64,000 nt of DNA from Veillonella sp. T11011-6 (GCF_002959755.1 NZ_PPCW01000001.1:682001-746000); one strand, 5' to 3'. Positions 34,809 to 46,884 are shown, counted from the first letter of the stretch. Notes: generated by a model from the sequence alone, not told the origin. A program made the numbers and translations.

Positions 34809-36047
34809 TTATGCAGATTTATCAGCAGATAACTGAACTTTTACAAAAGCCCCTACCCAACCAAACAATTGCCAAAATACGATGGTTACTTGATGACTAT
34901 ATAGCTCAAAATCGGATAAGCCACTAAATAAAACACCTATAGCTAACGCACCTACACCAACTTGTGCAGCTTGGCGGAATATATCCCCTTTAAGTCTTAT
35001 AGATGTAATAACATGACCAATAATAACTGCTAGGAATGATATCAATCCTGGGATGCCTGATTCAGCTAATATATTGAGATACAAATTATGAGCATGATAC
35101 ATCAAGACGTGAGGTCCTTGAATGTAATAATTATAATCAGGATATACTAAGTAAAATGTATTCCACCCAATACCAAAGATAGGATTTTCACGTACGATAT
35201 ACATGGTACTATCCCATAAAGCCCATCGAAGATCAGCTGATGTATCATGGCCTTGGAATATAGACCACAACCTTGAAGCTATTTCACCATCATAAAAATA
35301 TAAAATTACTGGCACTGCTAATAAAGATAAGAATAATCTTCGTTCCACAAAGATTGCCCAATACAAAATCATCGCTCCAAAGCTAATCCAAATTCCCCTA
35401 GAATAGGTTAGTAGCATCGTTAAGAATAATATAATACCTATAACGAGCATCGTAACGACTTCGCGGGTACGATTTTCTTTCATATATACCAAGATATAGC
35501 TGATACATACGCTGAGCACCATCAATAGATAGGCTCCCAACAAATTAGGATTTTGTAAGGTGGAAGACATGCGTCGCATCAATTTTGGGAACTGTGCTGC
35601 ATCTACCCACTCTTTTATATGGATATTAGGAACAAATACATATTGATAAGCACCTATGATACACACCAGAACAGCAGTACCTAATAGAGCACGAAGAAAA
35701 TAATTCCACTGTTTAGGTGTTTGAATGTATGTGCGAACTAGATAATACATGCCTCCGCTGGCTACGATTTGATAAAACCAACTTTGAATTGACCAATCCC
35801 AATTTTCTGATACTAGTGCAGATATGCCAGTCCATACCACAAATATCATAACAGACCAGGATAAATAACCCGTCGGTAAACTCAGTGATTTACTAGATAT
35901 CAAATCATATAAAGCAAGTCCTATCGCTAGCCACAGGAGTACATCCCCCACCATAGGTTGTAATGGCATAGCAACCACCACACCATAAATTAGACGCTCA
36001 ATATAGAACGTGATTCTCTTCTGATTAGGAATAAGTGAGAGTTCCAT
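34809..36047 (-). CDS. O-antigen ligase (WaaL/RfaL)-family polysaccharide ligase or polymerase
   Basis: The 412-aa protein has about ten to twelve membrane segments and a large extracytoplasmic loop in the second half (NPIFGIGWNTFYLVYPDYNYYIQGPHVLMYHAHNLYLNILAESGIPG), with the conserved GxGxNxF and H-N-x(5)-E pattern of the Wzy_C/O-antigen ligase family. A role in attaching or polymerising LPS O-antigen fits a diderm, but the exact substrate cannot be told. It starts nine bases after folC and no glycosyltransferase genes are nearby. Confidence 0.8.
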   Translation of the reverse strand: MELSLIPNQKRITFYIERLIYGVVVAMPLQPMVGDVLLWLAIGLALYDLISSKSLSLPTGYLSWSVMIFVVWTGISALVSENWDWSIQSWFYQIVASGGMYYLVRTYIQTPKQWNYFLRALLGTAVLVCIIGAYQYVFVPNIHIKEWVDAAQFPKLMRRMSSTLQNPNLLGAYLLMVLSVCISYILVYMKENRTREVVTMLVIGIILFLTMLLTYSRGIWISFGAMILYWAIFVERRLFLSLLAVPVILYFYDGEIASRLWSIFQGHDTSADLRWALWDSTMYIVRENPIFGIGWNTFYLVYPDYNYYIQGPHVLMYHAHNLYLNILAESGIPGLISFLAVIIGHVITSIRLKGDIFRQAAQVGVGALAIGVLFSGLSDFELYSHQVTIVFWQLFGWVGAFVKVQLSADKSA

Positions 36048-36056
36048 AGGCTCACC

Positions 36057-37364
36057 TTAGTGACTCATCTCATGGTTAAACCACTGACGAGCATCTCCTA
36101 AAATATATAAAGAACCACAAACAGCGATAATATCACCATTCTTTGTATGTTTGTAGGCTAAAGCCAATGCGTCTTCAACAGAATCAGCTGTTTGGGCTAC
36201 AGCTTTTGGAACAATGTGACGTATTTTTTCAACCAAAACCTCTGGTACTTCTGTTCTATCTGTTGGTGCAGATACTACGAGAACCGTATCCCCTGCCTTA
36301 ACTACTTCACGAATAATAGCATCTTGATTTTTATCTTTAAGAATTGCCATCACAATCGTTTTTGGGGCGTCCTTAAATAGCTCAGCATAGGTCATACTGA
36401 AGGATTCTGCGCCAGCCGCATTATGTGCACCGTCAAAGATAAAGGTGCGATCTAAGCCGCGTTTAACTTCAAAACGTCCTGCCCACGTAGTCCGAGCAAA
36501 GCCTTCGCGCATCGTTTCTTCACTGATGCTCTTATCTTCTTTCATCAATAGACGTACAGCCATCAATGCACATGCGAGGTTTACAGATTGATGAATACCG
36601 GCCATTGTCGTAAAGAGCATCGCAGGAGCGGCATCATTAGTACTCACAGTAATCATTTGACCACCTGTTACGGCACTACGGCTATCGATACCAAAATCTT
36701 TATTGAAAGCATATACTTTAGCATGCTTCTCTTTAGCCACTTCTTCAATAATACGAAGAGGTGCATCCTGTGCAGCCGTTACAACAGGAACTTTGGATTT
36801 AATAATCCCTGCCTTGTGACGTGCAATTTCCTCAACAGTATCACCACAATATGCTTGATGATCGATTGTTACATTGGTAATAACAGATACTTTTGGAGTC
36901 ACGATATTTGTGGAGTCTAGTAGTCCACCTAAGCCAACTTCTACCACTGCATAGTCTACAGCTTGATCTTTGAAGAACAAAAAGGCTGCAGCCGTCAAGA
37001 TTTCAAATTGCGTTGGTGCTTCTATGCCGTTACTAATGATAGTATCAACTGCCACTTTTACACGGCTAACTAATTCGCCAAAGGCTTCCTCTGTAATATT
37101 TCCATCATTGATTTGAATTCGCTCCGTATAGGATTGAAGGTGAGGCGATGTAAATCGCCCCACCCGTAATCCACTTGTAAACAGTGCGTAGGAAATATAT
37201 GAGGTAACCGAGCCCTTACCATTCGTCCCAGTAACATGAACAATTTTATAGTCCTCTTGTGGATTCCCAAGGGCTTCCATAAGCGCTGTAATTCGTTCAA
37301 GGCCAGGCTTAATACCGAATGAAGATGCCTGTTCTAAATAGGCTAAGGCCTCTTGATATGTCAT
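36057..37364 (-). CDS. folC: Folylpolyglutamate / dihydrofolate synthase
   Basis: FolC adds glutamates to folates and may also make dihydrofolate. The 435-aa Mur-ligase-like protein has the P-loop VTGTNGKGSVTSYI near residue 45, FTSPHLQSYTERI, VEVGLGGLLDSTN and the C-domain motif FDGAHNAAGAESF. It starts 12 bases after the valS stop, the order also seen in Bacillus, so valS-folC-ligase are likely cotranscribed. Confidence 0.95.
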   Translation of the reverse strand: MTYQEALAYLEQASSFGIKPGLERITALMEALGNPQEDYKIVHVTGTNGKGSVTSYISYALFTSGLRVGRFTSPHLQSYTERIQINDGNITEEAFGELVSRVKVAVDTIISNGIEAPTQFEILTAAAFLFFKDQAVDYAVVEVGLGGLLDSTNIVTPKVSVITNVTIDHQAYCGDTVEEIARHKAGIIKSKVPVVTAAQDAPLRIIEEVAKEKHAKVYAFNKDFGIDSRSAVTGGQMITVSTNDAAPAMLFTTMAGIHQSVNLACALMAVRLLMKEDKSISEETMREGFARTTWAGRFEVKRGLDRTFIFDGAHNAAGAESFSMTYAELFKDAPKTIVMAILKDKNQDAIIREVVKAGDTVLVVSAPTDRTEVPEVLVEKIRHIVPKAVAQTADSVEDALALAYKHTKNGDIIAVCGSLYILGDARQWFNHEMSH

Positions 37365-37376
37365 ATAAACCTCCTA

Positions 37377-40034
37377 TTATAAGGTTTCAAGGAACGCTTC
37401 ACGTTCCAATAACGCTTGTTGTTTTTGTTTATATTCTTCTAACTTTTCTTTTTCTTTTGCTACTACAGCTTCTGGAGCTTTTGCGAGGAAGCCTTGGTTA
37501 GACAATTTGCCTTCCAAACGGGAAATTTCTTTTTCCATTTGGATTTTTTCCTTTGCAATACGCTCTCTTTCTTTTTCACCGTCGATCAAGTCTTTAAGTA
37601 AGAGATATACTTCCATACCATTTACAACTGTTACAGTTGCATTTTCTGGTTTTGGATCATCGGCACCAAGAATTGTTACCTTCTCAGCCCAAGCTAATGT
37701 AACAAAGTAATCCCTATGATCTGCTACAGTTTGAGCTAATGCTTCATCTGTTGGCGCTACGATAACCTCAGCTTTTTTACCTAAAGGCACATTCATTTCA
37801 GCACGCATGTTACGAATACCTTTGATGGCATCCATCATGACTTCCATTTGACGTGCTGCACCTTCAAGATTATCAAACTTTAATGCTTCAGGCCATTTTG
37901 CAACAACGATGCTATCCCCTTCATGAGGTAAATGTTGCCAAATATGTTCTGTTACGAACGGCATAAATGGATGTAACAATTCAAGCATTTGACGCAAGAT
38001 TGTTACAAGTAAATATTGAACTGTACGACGATCACGTTCATTACCATCGTTGTATAAACGAGGTTTAGCTAACTCAATATACCAGTCACAGTATGTGTTC
38101 CAAATGAAATCATATACAGAGCTTGCTGCTTCACCCAATTCAAATTTATCTAGGTTAGAAGTTACACTTTGTACTGTTTCATTGTATTTTTGAACAATCC
38201 ATTGGTCTGCTAATGTCAAATCATCTGCTGTTGGAACGAAGCTTTCATCATAATTTGTAAGATTCATCAATACAAATTTAGATGCATTCCAAATCTTATT
38301 AGCAAAGTTACGATTTGCTTCAACCCGTTCCATATAGAAGCGCATATCATTACCAGGTGTATTGCCAGTTACAAGAGTAAAACGCAATGCATCAGCACCA
38401 TATTGGTCGATAACTTCAAGAGGGTTAATGCCATTACCCAAGGATTTACTCATTTTACGGCCTTGACTATCACGAACTAGACCATGAATAAATACATGTT
38501 TAAATGGAATTTCATGTTCAAATTCAAGAGCCATGAAGATCATACGAGCAACCCAGAAGAAGATGATATCGTAACCAGTTACAAGAACACTTGTTGGATA
38601 CCATTGTTTAAGTTCTGGTGTTTGTTCAGGCCACCCCATAGTAGCAAATGGCCACAAACCAGAGCTAAACCATGTATCAAGAACGTCTGGATCTTGTGTA
38701 ACATGACCATGGCAATGAGGACATTCAGTAATATCGTCACGACTAACGATTGTTTCACCGCAATCATCGCAGTACCATGCAGGAATACGATGGCCCCACC
38801 ATAATTGACGGGAAATAGTCCAGTCGCGGATGTTTTCAAGCCAGTTTACATAAGTTTTTGTAAAACGTTCAGGAACAAACTCTACTTCGTGGTCTTTAAC
38901 AACCTTAAGAGCTGGCTCTGCTAATGGTTTCATATCTACGAACCATTGTTTAGATACCATTGGCTCGATAATTGTATTACAACGAGAGCAATGACCTACT
39001 GCATGATCATGATCATCGATTTTTTCAAGTAAGCCTAGTTCTTTGAGTTCAGCTACAACTTGTTTACGAGCTTCTTCACGAGTCATGCCATTGAATTTGC
39101 CAGCACCTTCATTCATTGTGGCATCATTGTTCATAACAACGATGGATTCTAAATTATGACGTTGGCCCATTTCAAAGTCATTAGGGTCATGAGCAGGCGT
39201 AATTTTTACACAGCCTGTACCGAAGCTAGCATCTACATAATCATCGGCAATTACAGGAATTTCGCGATTAACAAATGGTAAAATCAATGTTTTGCCGATG
39301 AGGTCTTTATAACGATCATCATCAGGATTTACTGCTACTGCTACGTCACCGAACATTGTTTCTGGACGTGTGGTAGCAACAACTACGAAACGATTATCCT
39401 CACCTTTTACAGGATATTTAATATGCCATAAGTGGCCATGTTCGTCTTCATGTTCAACTTCAACATCAGATAAAGCAGTAGCACAACGAGGGCACCAGTT
39501 GATAATGCGTTCACCGCGATAGATTAAGCCTTTTTCATAAAGGCTTACGAACACTTCACGCACTGCATGATAGTACCCTTCATCTAATGTAAAGCGTTCG
39601 CGAGACCAATCACAAGATGCGCCTAAGCTACGGATTTGTTTTACAATAGTATCGCCGTATTCTTTTTTCCATTCCCATACGCGTTCTACGAATTTCTCAC
39701 GGCCTAAATCATAGCGAGATTTGCCTTCTTCTTTAGCGAGCATTTCTTCTACTTTAATTTGTGTAGCAATACCAGCATGGTCAGTACCTGGCATCCACAA
39801 TACATTGTAGCCTTGCATGCGTTTGAAACGAATAAGGATATCTTGCAATGTATTATCTAAAGCATGGCCCATGTGCAACATACCAGTTACATTAGGAGGC
39901 GGCAACACGATACTAAATGGTTCTTTATTAGTGTCTACTTCTTCGTGAAAGTATCCTTGGTTTTCCCAATATGAATACCATTTCCCTTCTATTTCACCGG
40001 GGTTATAAGTGGTTAAATTTTCGTAGGTTTTCAT
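37377..40034 (-). CDS. valS: Valyl-tRNA synthetase
   Basis: ValS charges tRNA-Val. The 885-aa class I synthetase has the HIGH-type motif [17 protein letters not shown] near residue 50, the CP1 editing domain with [29 protein letters not shown], the KMSKSLGNG loop, an anticodon-binding domain and a C-terminal coiled coil (about residues 815-880). GGAGG precedes the ATG. No T-box leader is present: tatC ends only 21 bases upstream. Confidence 0.97.
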   Translation of the reverse strand: MKTYENLTTYNPGEIEGKWYSYWENQGYFHEEVDTNKEPFSIVLPPPNVTGMLHMGHALDNTLQDILIRFKRMQGYNVLWMPGTDHAGIATQIKVEEMLAKEEGKSRYDLGREKFVERVWEWKKEYGDTIVKQIRSLGASCDWSRERFTLDEGYYHAVREVFVSLYEKGLIYRGERIINWCPRCATALSDVEVEHEDEHGHLWHIKYPVKGEDNRFVVVATTRPETMFGDVAVAVNPDDDRYKDLIGKTLILPFVNREIPVIADDYVDASFGTGCVKITPAHDPNDFEMGQRHNLESIVVMNNDATMNEGAGKFNGMTREEARKQVVAELKELGLLEKIDDHDHAVGHCSRCNTIIEPMVSKQWFVDMKPLAEPALKVVKDHEVEFVPERFTKTYVNWLENIRDWTISRQLWWGHRIPAWYCDDCGETIVSRDDITECPHCHGHVTQDPDVLDTWFSSGLWPFATMGWPEQTPELKQWYPTSVLVTGYDIIFFWVARMIFMALEFEHEIPFKHVFIHGLVRDSQGRKMSKSLGNGINPLEVIDQYGADALRFTLVTGNTPGNDMRFYMERVEANRNFANKIWNASKFVLMNLTNYDESFVPTADDLTLADQWIVQKYNETVQSVTSNLDKFELGEAASSVYDFIWNTYCDWYIELAKPRLYNDGNERDRRTVQYLLVTILRQMLELLHPFMPFVTEHIWQHLPHEGDSIVVAKWPEALKFDNLEGAARQMEVMMDAIKGIRNMRAEMNVPLGKKAEVIVAPTDEALAQTVADHRDYFVTLAWAEKVTILGADDPKPENATVTVVNGMEVYLLLKDLIDGEKERERIAKEKIQMEKEISRLEGKLSNQGFLAKAPEAVVAKEKEKLEEYKQKQQALLEREAFLETL

Positions 40035-40055
40035 CGTTCCTCCTAAATAAACTCC

Positions 40056-40946
40056 TTAGCGCTTCATAATCTTAGCCAATACAAATAGGCTCGTTTCATA
40101 TAGCAATATCATAGGCAATGCAATCATCGTTTGAGAGAACATATCCGGTGTTGGTGAAATGACAGCACCTATGATAAAGGATATAAGAATAAATATCTTT
40201 CGCTTCGTTTTTAAAAAACGCGATGTAATTAAGTTGAAATATCCCAAGATGATTAAAATCAACGGCAACTCAAAGATAAATCCAAAGGGTAGTACAAAGG
40301 ATAATACAAAGTCCATGTACTGACCAATGGAAAATAGCGGTTGTAATTCGTCTGTAGCAAAGCCCATAAAGAACTTAACGGCTGCAGGTAGCACGAGAAA
40401 ATAAGAAAATACAATACCGATGCCAAATAGTCCTATGGCAACCGGTAAAATCCAGTTAGATAACTGCTTTTCTCGTACAGTAAGGGCTGGCTTAACAAAT
40501 AGCCAAATCTGATGCAATATAATAGGCGCCCCTATAATAAGACCACCTACTATAGACACCTTCATATATGTAAAGAAGGCTTCAGTTGGTTTCATATAAT
40601 AGAGCTTACCAGCTGGTTTTAGGAGTATTTCCAATAAAAAGTCTACATAATAATAAGAAATACAAGTTCCTATAACAACTGCAACAGCCATTATAATTAG
40701 ACGCTTTCGCAATTCAGATAGATGTCCCACAAGGGATAGTTCCCGAGCTTCGTCCATCATTTTCTGTTCCATCTCAGTATAAATAGGTTCATCTTCTGGT
40801 TCCTCAGGAACCCGCTGATTTGCCACCTTATACCGTTCTTGCTCAGCCTTTAATTCAGCTTCACGACGCTTTTGACGAACTACACTATCAAAAGAAGGTT
40901 TTTGTATGGGATATTCGAAGTCCGGTTTTGGTTCGAATGGTTCCAT
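40056..40946 (-). CDS. tatC: Twin-arginine translocase subunit TatC with N-terminal extension
   Basis: TatC is the receptor of the Tat pathway that exports folded proteins with RR signal peptides. The core starts near residue 72 (SLVGHLSELRKRLIIM) and has six membrane segments with FxKVSIVGGLIIGAPIILHQIW-type sequence and the acidic FIFELPLILIIL helix. Ahead of it are about 70 charged residues rich in Glu, Lys and Arg, not found in typical TatC. No tatA/tatB gene is in the window. It starts one base after the polyprenyl synthase gene, so it is in that operon. Confidence 0.92.
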   Translation of the reverse strand: MEPFEPKPDFEYPIQKPSFDSVVRQKRREAELKAEQERYKVANQRVPEEPEDEPIYTEMEQKMMDEARELSLVGHLSELRKRLIIMAVAVVIGTCISYYYVDFLLEILLKPAGKLYYMKPTEAFFTYMKVSIVGGLIIGAPIILHQIWLFVKPALTVREKQLSNWILPVAIGLFGIGIVFSYFLVLPAAVKFFMGFATDELQPLFSIGQYMDFVLSFVLPFGFIFELPLILIILGYFNLITSRFLKTKRKIFILISFIIGAVISPTPDMFSQTMIALPMILLYETSLFVLAKIMKR

Positions 40947-40947
40947 A

Positions 40948-41919
40948 TTATACCTTTCTATCAGCTAAATTTTTTACTGCCATCACAAGGAATTCCTTCC
41001 CTGGGAAATCACGTACAGCATTGAGTGCTGCCAAAGCATCTTTGCAATATTGATCAGCTACAGCTAATGTATTATCAATACCACCTTGACTGATAACATA
41101 ATCGATAATCGCCTGCTCATCACCACCATGATTCAAAGCCTTAATGTCTGCGAGCAATGTATCTTTATTATCATCATTGACGATGCTCAACAACGGATAG
41201 GTCAATAAACCTTCGCGCAGATCATTCCCCACAGGTTTACCAGTCGTCTCTGTTGTTTCACGATAGTCCATAATATCGTCAGTAATTTGGAATGCCATGC
41301 CCAACGCATGACCATATTTTTTCAACTCAACGATTTCGGATTCGCTCCAGCCCCCCAAGAGGCCCCCCAATTCCATACAGCCTTCCATAAAGTCTGCTGT
41401 TTTCTTTTGGGTCTTGGTCATATAACGCTCAATACCTTGATCAATGCGATATACATCTTCCATTTGCATGAACTCGCCTTCCACAAGGCAAGTAATAATA
41501 TGGGAGAAAACCTGCAAATACTTCATATTAGGCATTTCAGACACGATTTGGAATGCTTTAGCAAATAAGTAGTCCCCACTAAGGATAGCTACCTTATTGC
41601 CTTTGTGCATATGAATCGTTTCTTCACCACGACGAATCTCAGCTTGATCTAATACATCATCGTGAATCAGTGTCGCTAAATGAAGCATTTCTACAGCTTC
41701 AGCAATTCTAATACGCTGACGTTCTACAGATGTACCTGCATTAGCAATCAATAAACATAATTGCGCACGCAAGCGCTTGCCACCTGCAGCAGATAATGGT
41801 CGAATCAGTGCATTAAAGTCTTCTGCACCTGTATTAAAAGATGATGCAAGAGACTCTTCCACACCCTCTAAATCTAGAGCGATGCGTTCCATAATCTCTA
41901 ATTCATTGGTTTGACTCAT
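40948..41919 (-). CDS. Long-chain polyprenyl diphosphate synthase
   Basis: The 323-aa protein is a trans-isoprenyl diphosphate synthase. The first aspartate-rich motif is LIHDDVLDQAEIRRGEETIH and the second is FQITDDIMDYRETTETTGKPVGNDLREG. It makes the side chain of menaquinone or another isoprenoid (heptaprenyl/octaprenyl type); chain length cannot be fixed by eye. Its start overlaps the engB stop by four bases. Confidence 0.9.
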   Translation of the reverse strand: MSQTNELEIMERIALDLEGVEESLASSFNTGAEDFNALIRPLSAAGGKRLRAQLCLLIANAGTSVERQRIRIAEAVEMLHLATLIHDDVLDQAEIRRGEETIHMHKGNKVAILSGDYLFAKAFQIVSEMPNMKYLQVFSHIITCLVEGEFMQMEDVYRIDQGIERYMTKTQKKTADFMEGCMELGGLLGGWSESEIVELKKYGHALGMAFQITDDIMDYRETTETTGKPVGNDLREGLLTYPLLSIVNDDNKDTLLADIKALNHGGDEQAIIDYVISQGGIDNTLAVADQYCKDALAALNAVRDFPGKEFLVMAVKNLADRKV

Positions 41920-42614
41920 GCTTCATCTCCTACTAGAACTTTATTGATGCGTTGCTGTAAAAGCTCACGGCCTGTATGCTTCAAAGAGCTATACAGAATT
42001 GGCGGCGTTGCAGTTGGATACATTTCTTTAATAATCGCTAAATTAGCAGATTTTTCTTTAGCTGTTAATTTATCGACCTTAGTCACTACAATTTGTAGTG
42101 GTACACCAGCTTCAACGAGCCAGTCATAAGCGACCTTATCAATAGGCATCTCAGGATGACGACCATCAATTAGTAAACACAACAACATCAATCGTTCAGA
42201 ATGTAAAATATAATCGGCAATAAAGGAAGACCACAAATTGCGGTTTCCTTTATTTGTCTTTGCAAATCCATACCCAGGAAGGTCAACGAGGAACCAATGA
42301 TAACGGCGCTCCTCTGTTTCAGAAATATCCTCTTTTGACTCCACATCAAAATAGTTTATCGTCTTTGTCTTACCTGGTTGGCCACTAACGAGAGCCAACC
42401 CACGATAATTACACAACGAGTTAATCAACGAAGATTTGCCCACATTAGAGCGCCCGATGAAGGCTATTTCCACAGTATCCCCTTCAGGATATTGATCAGC
42501 CTTAACACAGGAAGTATTATATTTTGCTGCTATAATACGAGGCCCCTTCGGTTCTTTTCGTGTATATTGTGGTTTTGGGCCCATTTGTTTAGTGGATTTT
42601 TTCTTTTTTTGCAT
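41916..42614 (-). CDS. engB: Ribosome-biogenesis GTPase EngB (YsxC/YihA)
   Basis: EngB is an essential GTPase of 50S assembly. The 232-aa protein shows G1 GRSNVGKSSLIN, a G2 region ending in PGKTKTINYF, G3 DLPGYGFA and G4 TKVDK. The N-terminal ~27 residues are very basic (QKKKKSTKQMGPKPQYTRKEPKG) and longer than usual, likely rRNA-binding. Its ATG shares one base with the lon stop, and lon-engB is a common order in Firmicutes. Confidence 0.95.
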   Translation of the reverse strand: MQKKKKSTKQMGPKPQYTRKEPKGPRIIAAKYNTSCVKADQYPEGDTVEIAFIGRSNVGKSSLINSLCNYRGLALVSGQPGKTKTINYFDVESKEDISETEERRYHWFLVDLPGYGFAKTNKGNRNLWSSFIADYILHSERLMLLCLLIDGRHPEMPIDKVAYDWLVEAGVPLQIVVTKVDKLTAKEKSANLAIIKEMYPTATPPILYSSLKHTGRELLQQRINKVLVGDEA

Positions 42615-44923
42615 TACACAAGTGCCTTTGCTAATACTTCATCCATTGTCTTAACTGGCGTAATAATGAGACCGTCTTTTACAATATCAGGTAATTCTGC
42701 AATATCCTTTTCATTACCTTTAGGAATCAATACTTCTTTAATACCATTAGACAAGGCTGCTAATAACTTTTCTTTTAAACCGCCGATTGGTAGTACACGG
42801 CCACGCAATGTAATTTCACCAGTCATGGCAATATCAGAACGAACCTTACGGTTTGTTAAAATAGATACCATAGCCAATGTCATCGTAATACCTGCGGAAG
42901 GGCCATCCTTAGGTGTTGCACCTTCTGGCAAGTGAACGTGTATATCGAGTTTCTTATAGAAATCATCTTCAATTTTTAAGGCTTTTGCATTGTGGCGAAT
43001 ATAGCTCATTGCAGCTTGACCAGACTCTTGCATAACCTTACCTAAGCTACCAGTTAATGCAAGTTTACCTGTACCGTTCATAGTTGTTGCTTCGCATGGC
43101 AATACAACGCCACCTACAGAAGTCCAAGCTAGACCATTTACATAGCCAATTTGCGGTTTCTTTTCGCGCTCTTGGTCAACAAAAATTGGTGCACCCAAGA
43201 ATTCGTGAAGATTTTTTGTCGTTACTTTCGGTGCATCCCCACCTTCTTCAACGACTTTATAAGCAATCTTACGACAAATCTTAGCAATCGTTTTTTCTAA
43301 GGTACGAACACCCGCTTCACGAGTATATTCGGAAACTACCTTTTTCAACACTGCATCAGATAATTTAACCTTGTAATCTTCAAGGCCATTTTTCTTGATT
43401 TGTTTAAGTACTAAATAGCGCTTAGCAATTTCTAATTTTTCTTGTTCCATATAGCTAGATAATTCGATAATTTCCATACGATCTAACAATGGACCAGGAA
43501 TATTGGATGCAACATTAGCCGTTGTAATCCAGAATACTTCGGAGAAATCAAATGGTACTTCAATGAAGTGATCACTAAATGTGCTATTTTGTTCAGGGTC
43601 CAATACCTCTAACAATGCAGAGGATGGATCGCCTTTATAATCAGATGCAAGTTTATCAATTTCATCCAATAAGAATACAGGGTTCTTAGTGCCTACATTC
43701 TTGAGGCCTTGAATCATACGACCAGGCAATGCACCAATATACGTACGGCGATGGCCACGAATTTCAGCTTCATCACGTACACCACCTAAAGATGCACGGA
43801 TGAACTTACGGTTCATTGCTTTAGCTATAGACGTAGCCAAGGATGTTTTACCAACACCTGGTGGTCCAACTAAGCAAAGAATGGAGCCACTATTCTTACC
43901 AGTTAACTTACGAACAGCTAAGAATTCAAGGATGCGTTTCTTAACCTTTTCAAGGCCATAATGATCAGCCTCAAGCATATCATGAGCCTCTTTAATATCT
44001 AAGCGATCCTCAGTCAATTCGTTCCAAGGTAACGCTAACACCCAATCTAGGTAATTGCGCAAAATAGTTGCTTCTGGCATCAATTGAGGCATGCGACTAT
44101 AACGAGAGATTTCTTTATCGATACGTTCATGTACATCTTCGCTAAGGTTGAGTGCTTTCAATTTAACACGTAACTCTTCTGCTTCTTCCTCTGGATCTCC
44201 TTTGTCACCCAACTCATCGTGGATAACTCGGATTTTTTCACGCAAGAAATATTCTTTTTGCGCTTTTTCCATAGATTGACGAACTTGATTATTAATAGAA
44301 TTTTCCAAATCAGAAATTTGTAATTCCATATTCAAGATGCCTACGATCATATTTAAACGACGAGCTACGGATAACTCTTCAAGTAACTCTTGGCGTTTAG
44401 TATTATTAATAGGCAACAAGAACGCAACTTGGTCAGCTAATTCACAAGGGTCACGTAATTCCATAACCCGTGTTACGCCTTCATCGGTAACAGATTTGGC
44501 CTCTTCAGCCCATTCGCCAAACTTAGATTGCACTAAACGACGATAGGCTTCTAACTCAACATCGTCTTCAAATTCGGAGGCTACACGCTCGTAGTCCCCT
44601 ACATAGTACGGATCCATACTTGTTATATTCATTACGCGAATACGTGTAATGCCCTCTACAAGAACACGTACAATACCACCTGGCAAGCGTAACATTTGCT
44701 TAATTTTTACTAATGTACCCATTTGGGCTAAGTCATGAACAGTTGGCGAATCAACAGCATCATCCTTTTGGCTGACAACTGCTAAAATGCGATCCTCGTT
44801 CATTGCGGCTTCTACCGCTTTAATGGATTTGTCTCGACCGATATCGAGGTGAATCACGATATTCGGGTATACAACCATGCCTCTAAGGGGTACGGTTGGA
44901 ATCCCAATTTCGAGTAAATTCAT
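42614..44923 (-). CDS. lon: ATP-dependent protease Lon (LonA)
   Basis: Lon degrades misfolded and regulatory proteins in the cytoplasm. The 769-aa protein has the LAN substrate-binding domain (residues 1-200), a coiled helical region, the AAA+ module with Walker [10 protein letters not shown] (about 353-361) and Walker [11 protein letters not shown], and the protease domain with catalytic Ser in [11 protein letters not shown] and the partner Lys further on. It follows clpX, with a stem-loop between. Confidence 0.97.
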   Translation of the reverse strand: MNLLEIGIPTVPLRGMVVYPNIVIHLDIGRDKSIKAVEAAMNEDRILAVVSQKDDAVDSPTVHDLAQMGTLVKIKQMLRLPGGIVRVLVEGITRIRVMNITSMDPYYVGDYERVASEFEDDVELEAYRRLVQSKFGEWAEEAKSVTDEGVTRVMELRDPCELADQVAFLLPINNTKRQELLEELSVARRLNMIVGILNMELQISDLENSINNQVRQSMEKAQKEYFLREKIRVIHDELGDKGDPEEEAEELRVKLKALNLSEDVHERIDKEISRYSRMPQLMPEATILRNYLDWVLALPWNELTEDRLDIKEAHDMLEADHYGLEKVKKRILEFLAVRKLTGKNSGSILCLVGPPGVGKTSLATSIAKAMNRKFIRASLGGVRDEAEIRGHRRTYIGALPGRMIQGLKNVGTKNPVFLLDEIDKLASDYKGDPSSALLEVLDPEQNSTFSDHFIEVPFDFSEVFWITTANVASNIPGPLLDRMEIIELSSYMEQEKLEIAKRYLVLKQIKKNGLEDYKVKLSDAVLKKVVSEYTREAGVRTLEKTIAKICRKIAYKVVEEGGDAPKVTTKNLHEFLGAPIFVDQEREKKPQIGYVNGLAWTSVGGVVLPCEATTMNGTGKLALTGSLGKVMQESGQAAMSYIRHNAKALKIEDDFYKKLDIHVHLPEGATPKDGPSAGITMTLAMVSILTNRKVRSDIAMTGEITLRGRVLPIGGLKEKLLAALSNGIKEVLIPKGNEKDIAELPDIVKDGLIITPVKTMDEVLAKALV

Positions 44924-44946
44924 ACTTCCTCCAGGTATTTATATTA

Positions 44947-44984
44947 TGAAAAGAAACTCATTCCTACACAGAAATGAGTTTCTT
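44947..44984 (-). terminator. Stem-loop after clpX
   Basis: A perfect 12-bp stem (44951-44962 with 44973-44984) followed on the minus strand by TTTTC only. It lies in the 65-base clpX-lon gap and may be a partial terminator that lowers lon expression relative to clpX. Confidence 0.55.
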
Positions 44985-44988
44985 CGAA

Positions 44989-46242
44989 TTACGATTTCAA
45001 CTGGATGTCTTGGTCTGCCTCATTTTTGAGTATAGGTTCACCTGTGCTCAACACGGATTCACGATTAACTATGCACTTAGTTACTTCCGGCATGGAAGGA
45101 ACTTCAAACATAACGCGTTTCATCACCTTTTCAATGATAGCACGCAAACCACGAGCACCTGTTTTTCGCTGTAATGCTTCATCAGCGATTTCTTCTAATG
45201 CATCTTCAGTGAAAGTTAATTCTACACCATCAAGGGATAGAATTTTTTCATATTGTTTTGTTAATGCATTTTTAGGCTTTGTCAAAATTTGGATCAATGC
45301 ATCTCTATCCAATTGATCTAATGTTACCATTACTGGCAAACGACCAATGAACTCAGGGATTAAGCCAAACTTCAATAAATCTTCAGGTACAACATCCTTC
45401 AAGATAGCCGATATATTACGTTCTTCTTTACGTTGTACATCTGCACCAAAACCAAGGGTTTTCTTAGCGGTACGCTTAGTAATAACCTTGTCCATACCAT
45501 CAAATGCACCACCACAAATAAAGAGAATATTTGTAGTGTCAATTTGAAGCATTTCTTGATTTGGATGCTTTCTACCACCTTGAGGCGGAACAGAAGCTAC
45601 GGTACCTTCTAAGATTTTAAGTAATGCTTGTTGTACGCCTTCACCAGACACATCACGTGTAATGGAAGGGTTCTCAGACTTACGGGCAATCTTATCAATT
45701 TCATCGATATAAATAATGCCACGTTCAGCCCGAGCTATATCATAATCTGCAGCTTGGATAATTTTGAGCAAGATATTTTCCACATCTTCCCCTACATAAC
45801 CAGCTTCAGTTAAGCTTGTAGCATCTGCAATAGCAAATGGTACTTCTAGCATTTTCGCTAAGGTTTGAGCCAATAGTGTTTTACCACTACCAGTAGGACC
45901 AATGAATAAAACATTAGCCTTTTGTAATTCTACATCATCAACTACATTATCTGTTTGTAAACGTTTGTAGTGATTATATACAGCCACAGCTAAAGAGATT
46001 TTAGCATCATCTTGACCAATAACATATTCGTCAAGATGAGCTTTAATTTCTCTCGGCGTTGGCAATTCTTTTAAGTTGAAGTCGTCCGTCTCTACGTCAC
46101 CTAACTCATCAGCAATAATACGTTCACATACTTCAACGCATTCATCACAAATATATACGTTAGGACCCGCTACTAATTTGCGGACTTCTTCGCTTGTGCG
46201 TCCACAAAAACTGCAGCGCATAGTGTCTTTATCTTTTGCCAA
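44989..46242 (-). CDS. clpX: ClpX, ATPase subunit of ClpXP
   Basis: ClpX unfolds substrates and feeds them to ClpP. The 417-aa protein has the N-terminal four-cysteine zinc-binding domain (CSFCGRT...CDECVEVC), Walker [11 protein letters not shown], Walker [13 protein letters not shown], and the pore/sensor regions [16 protein letters not shown] and GFGADV, the position of the IGF-type ClpP loop. It starts 12 bases after clpP, in tig-clpP-clpX. Confidence 0.97.
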   Translation of the reverse strand: MAKDKDTMRCSFCGRTSEEVRKLVAGPNVYICDECVEVCERIIADELGDVETDDFNLKELPTPREIKAHLDEYVIGQDDAKISLAVAVYNHYKRLQTDNVVDDVELQKANVLFIGPTGSGKTLLAQTLAKMLEVPFAIADATSLTEAGYVGEDVENILLKIIQAADYDIARAERGIIYIDEIDKIARKSENPSITRDVSGEGVQQALLKILEGTVASVPPQGGRKHPNQEMLQIDTTNILFICGGAFDGMDKVITKRTAKKTLGFGADVQRKEERNISAILKDVVPEDLLKFGLIPEFIGRLPVMVTLDQLDRDALIQILTKPKNALTKQYEKILSLDGVELTFTEDALEEIADEALQRKTGARGLRAIIEKVMKRVMFEVPSMPEVTKCIVNRESVLSTGEPILKNEADQDIQLKS

Positions 46243-46254
46243 TGGGCGCCTCCA

Positions 46255-46848
46255 TTACTTGCTTTCTACAGGTTCTCTTGTGAGCACCTCATCAATTAAG
46301 CCGTATTCAACGGCATCCTGAGCACTCATGAAGTTATCGCGATCTGTATCGCGCGCTACAACCTCAATATCTTGTCCACTGCGAGAAGCTAAGATACCAT
46401 TTAATTCTTCACGCATACGAAGAATCTCACGGGCATGGATTTCAATTTCAGATGCTTGCCCTTGAACACCACCTAATGGTTGGTGAATCATAACGCGTGC
46501 ATGAGGCAACGCATAACGTTTGCCCTTGGCACCTGCTGTTAAAAGCACGGCCCCCATGCTTGCTGCAGAGCCTACACAAATGGTAGACACATCTGGTTTA
46601 ATATATTGCATCGTATCATAAATAGCCATGCCGGCAGTTACAACACCACCGGGGCTATTAATGTACAAATGGATATCCTTATCAGGATCCTCTGCTTCTA
46701 GGAATAACATTTGCGCAATAACCGCATTTGCTACATTATCATCAATAGGTCCACCTAGGAAGATAATGCGGTCCTTTAACAAGCGAGAGTAAATATCATA
46801 GGAACGCTCGCCGCGTTCACTTTGTTCAACTACGATTGGTACATACAT
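46255..46848 (-). CDS. clpP: ClpP protease subunit
   Basis: ClpP forms the serine-protease barrel of ClpXP. The 197-aa protein has the catalytic triad Ser97 (GSAASMGA), His122 (VMIHQPLGG) and Asp171 (TDRDNFMSA). It lacks a long propeptide. It lies between tig and clpX, 36 bases after tig. Confidence 0.97.
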   Translation of the reverse strand: MYVPIVVEQSERGERSYDIYSRLLKDRIIFLGGPIDDNVANAVIAQMLFLEAEDPDKDIHLYINSPGGVVTAGMAIYDTMQYIKPDVSTICVGSAASMGAVLLTAGAKGKRYALPHARVMIHQPLGGVQGQASEIEIHAREILRMREELNGILASRSGQDIEVVARDTDRDNFMSAQDAVEYGLIDEVLTREPVESK

Positions 46849-46884
46849 ATATTCACCTTTTCATGTACCTAGTTGAGCAAACTA

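Noticed and set aside
40035-40055. T-box leader for valS
   Set aside because: Only 21 bases separate tatC from valS, too few for a T-box.
42378-42935. 185-codon plus-strand open frame across engB and lon
   Set aside because: It spans two well-supported minus-strand genes and shows no protein motif.
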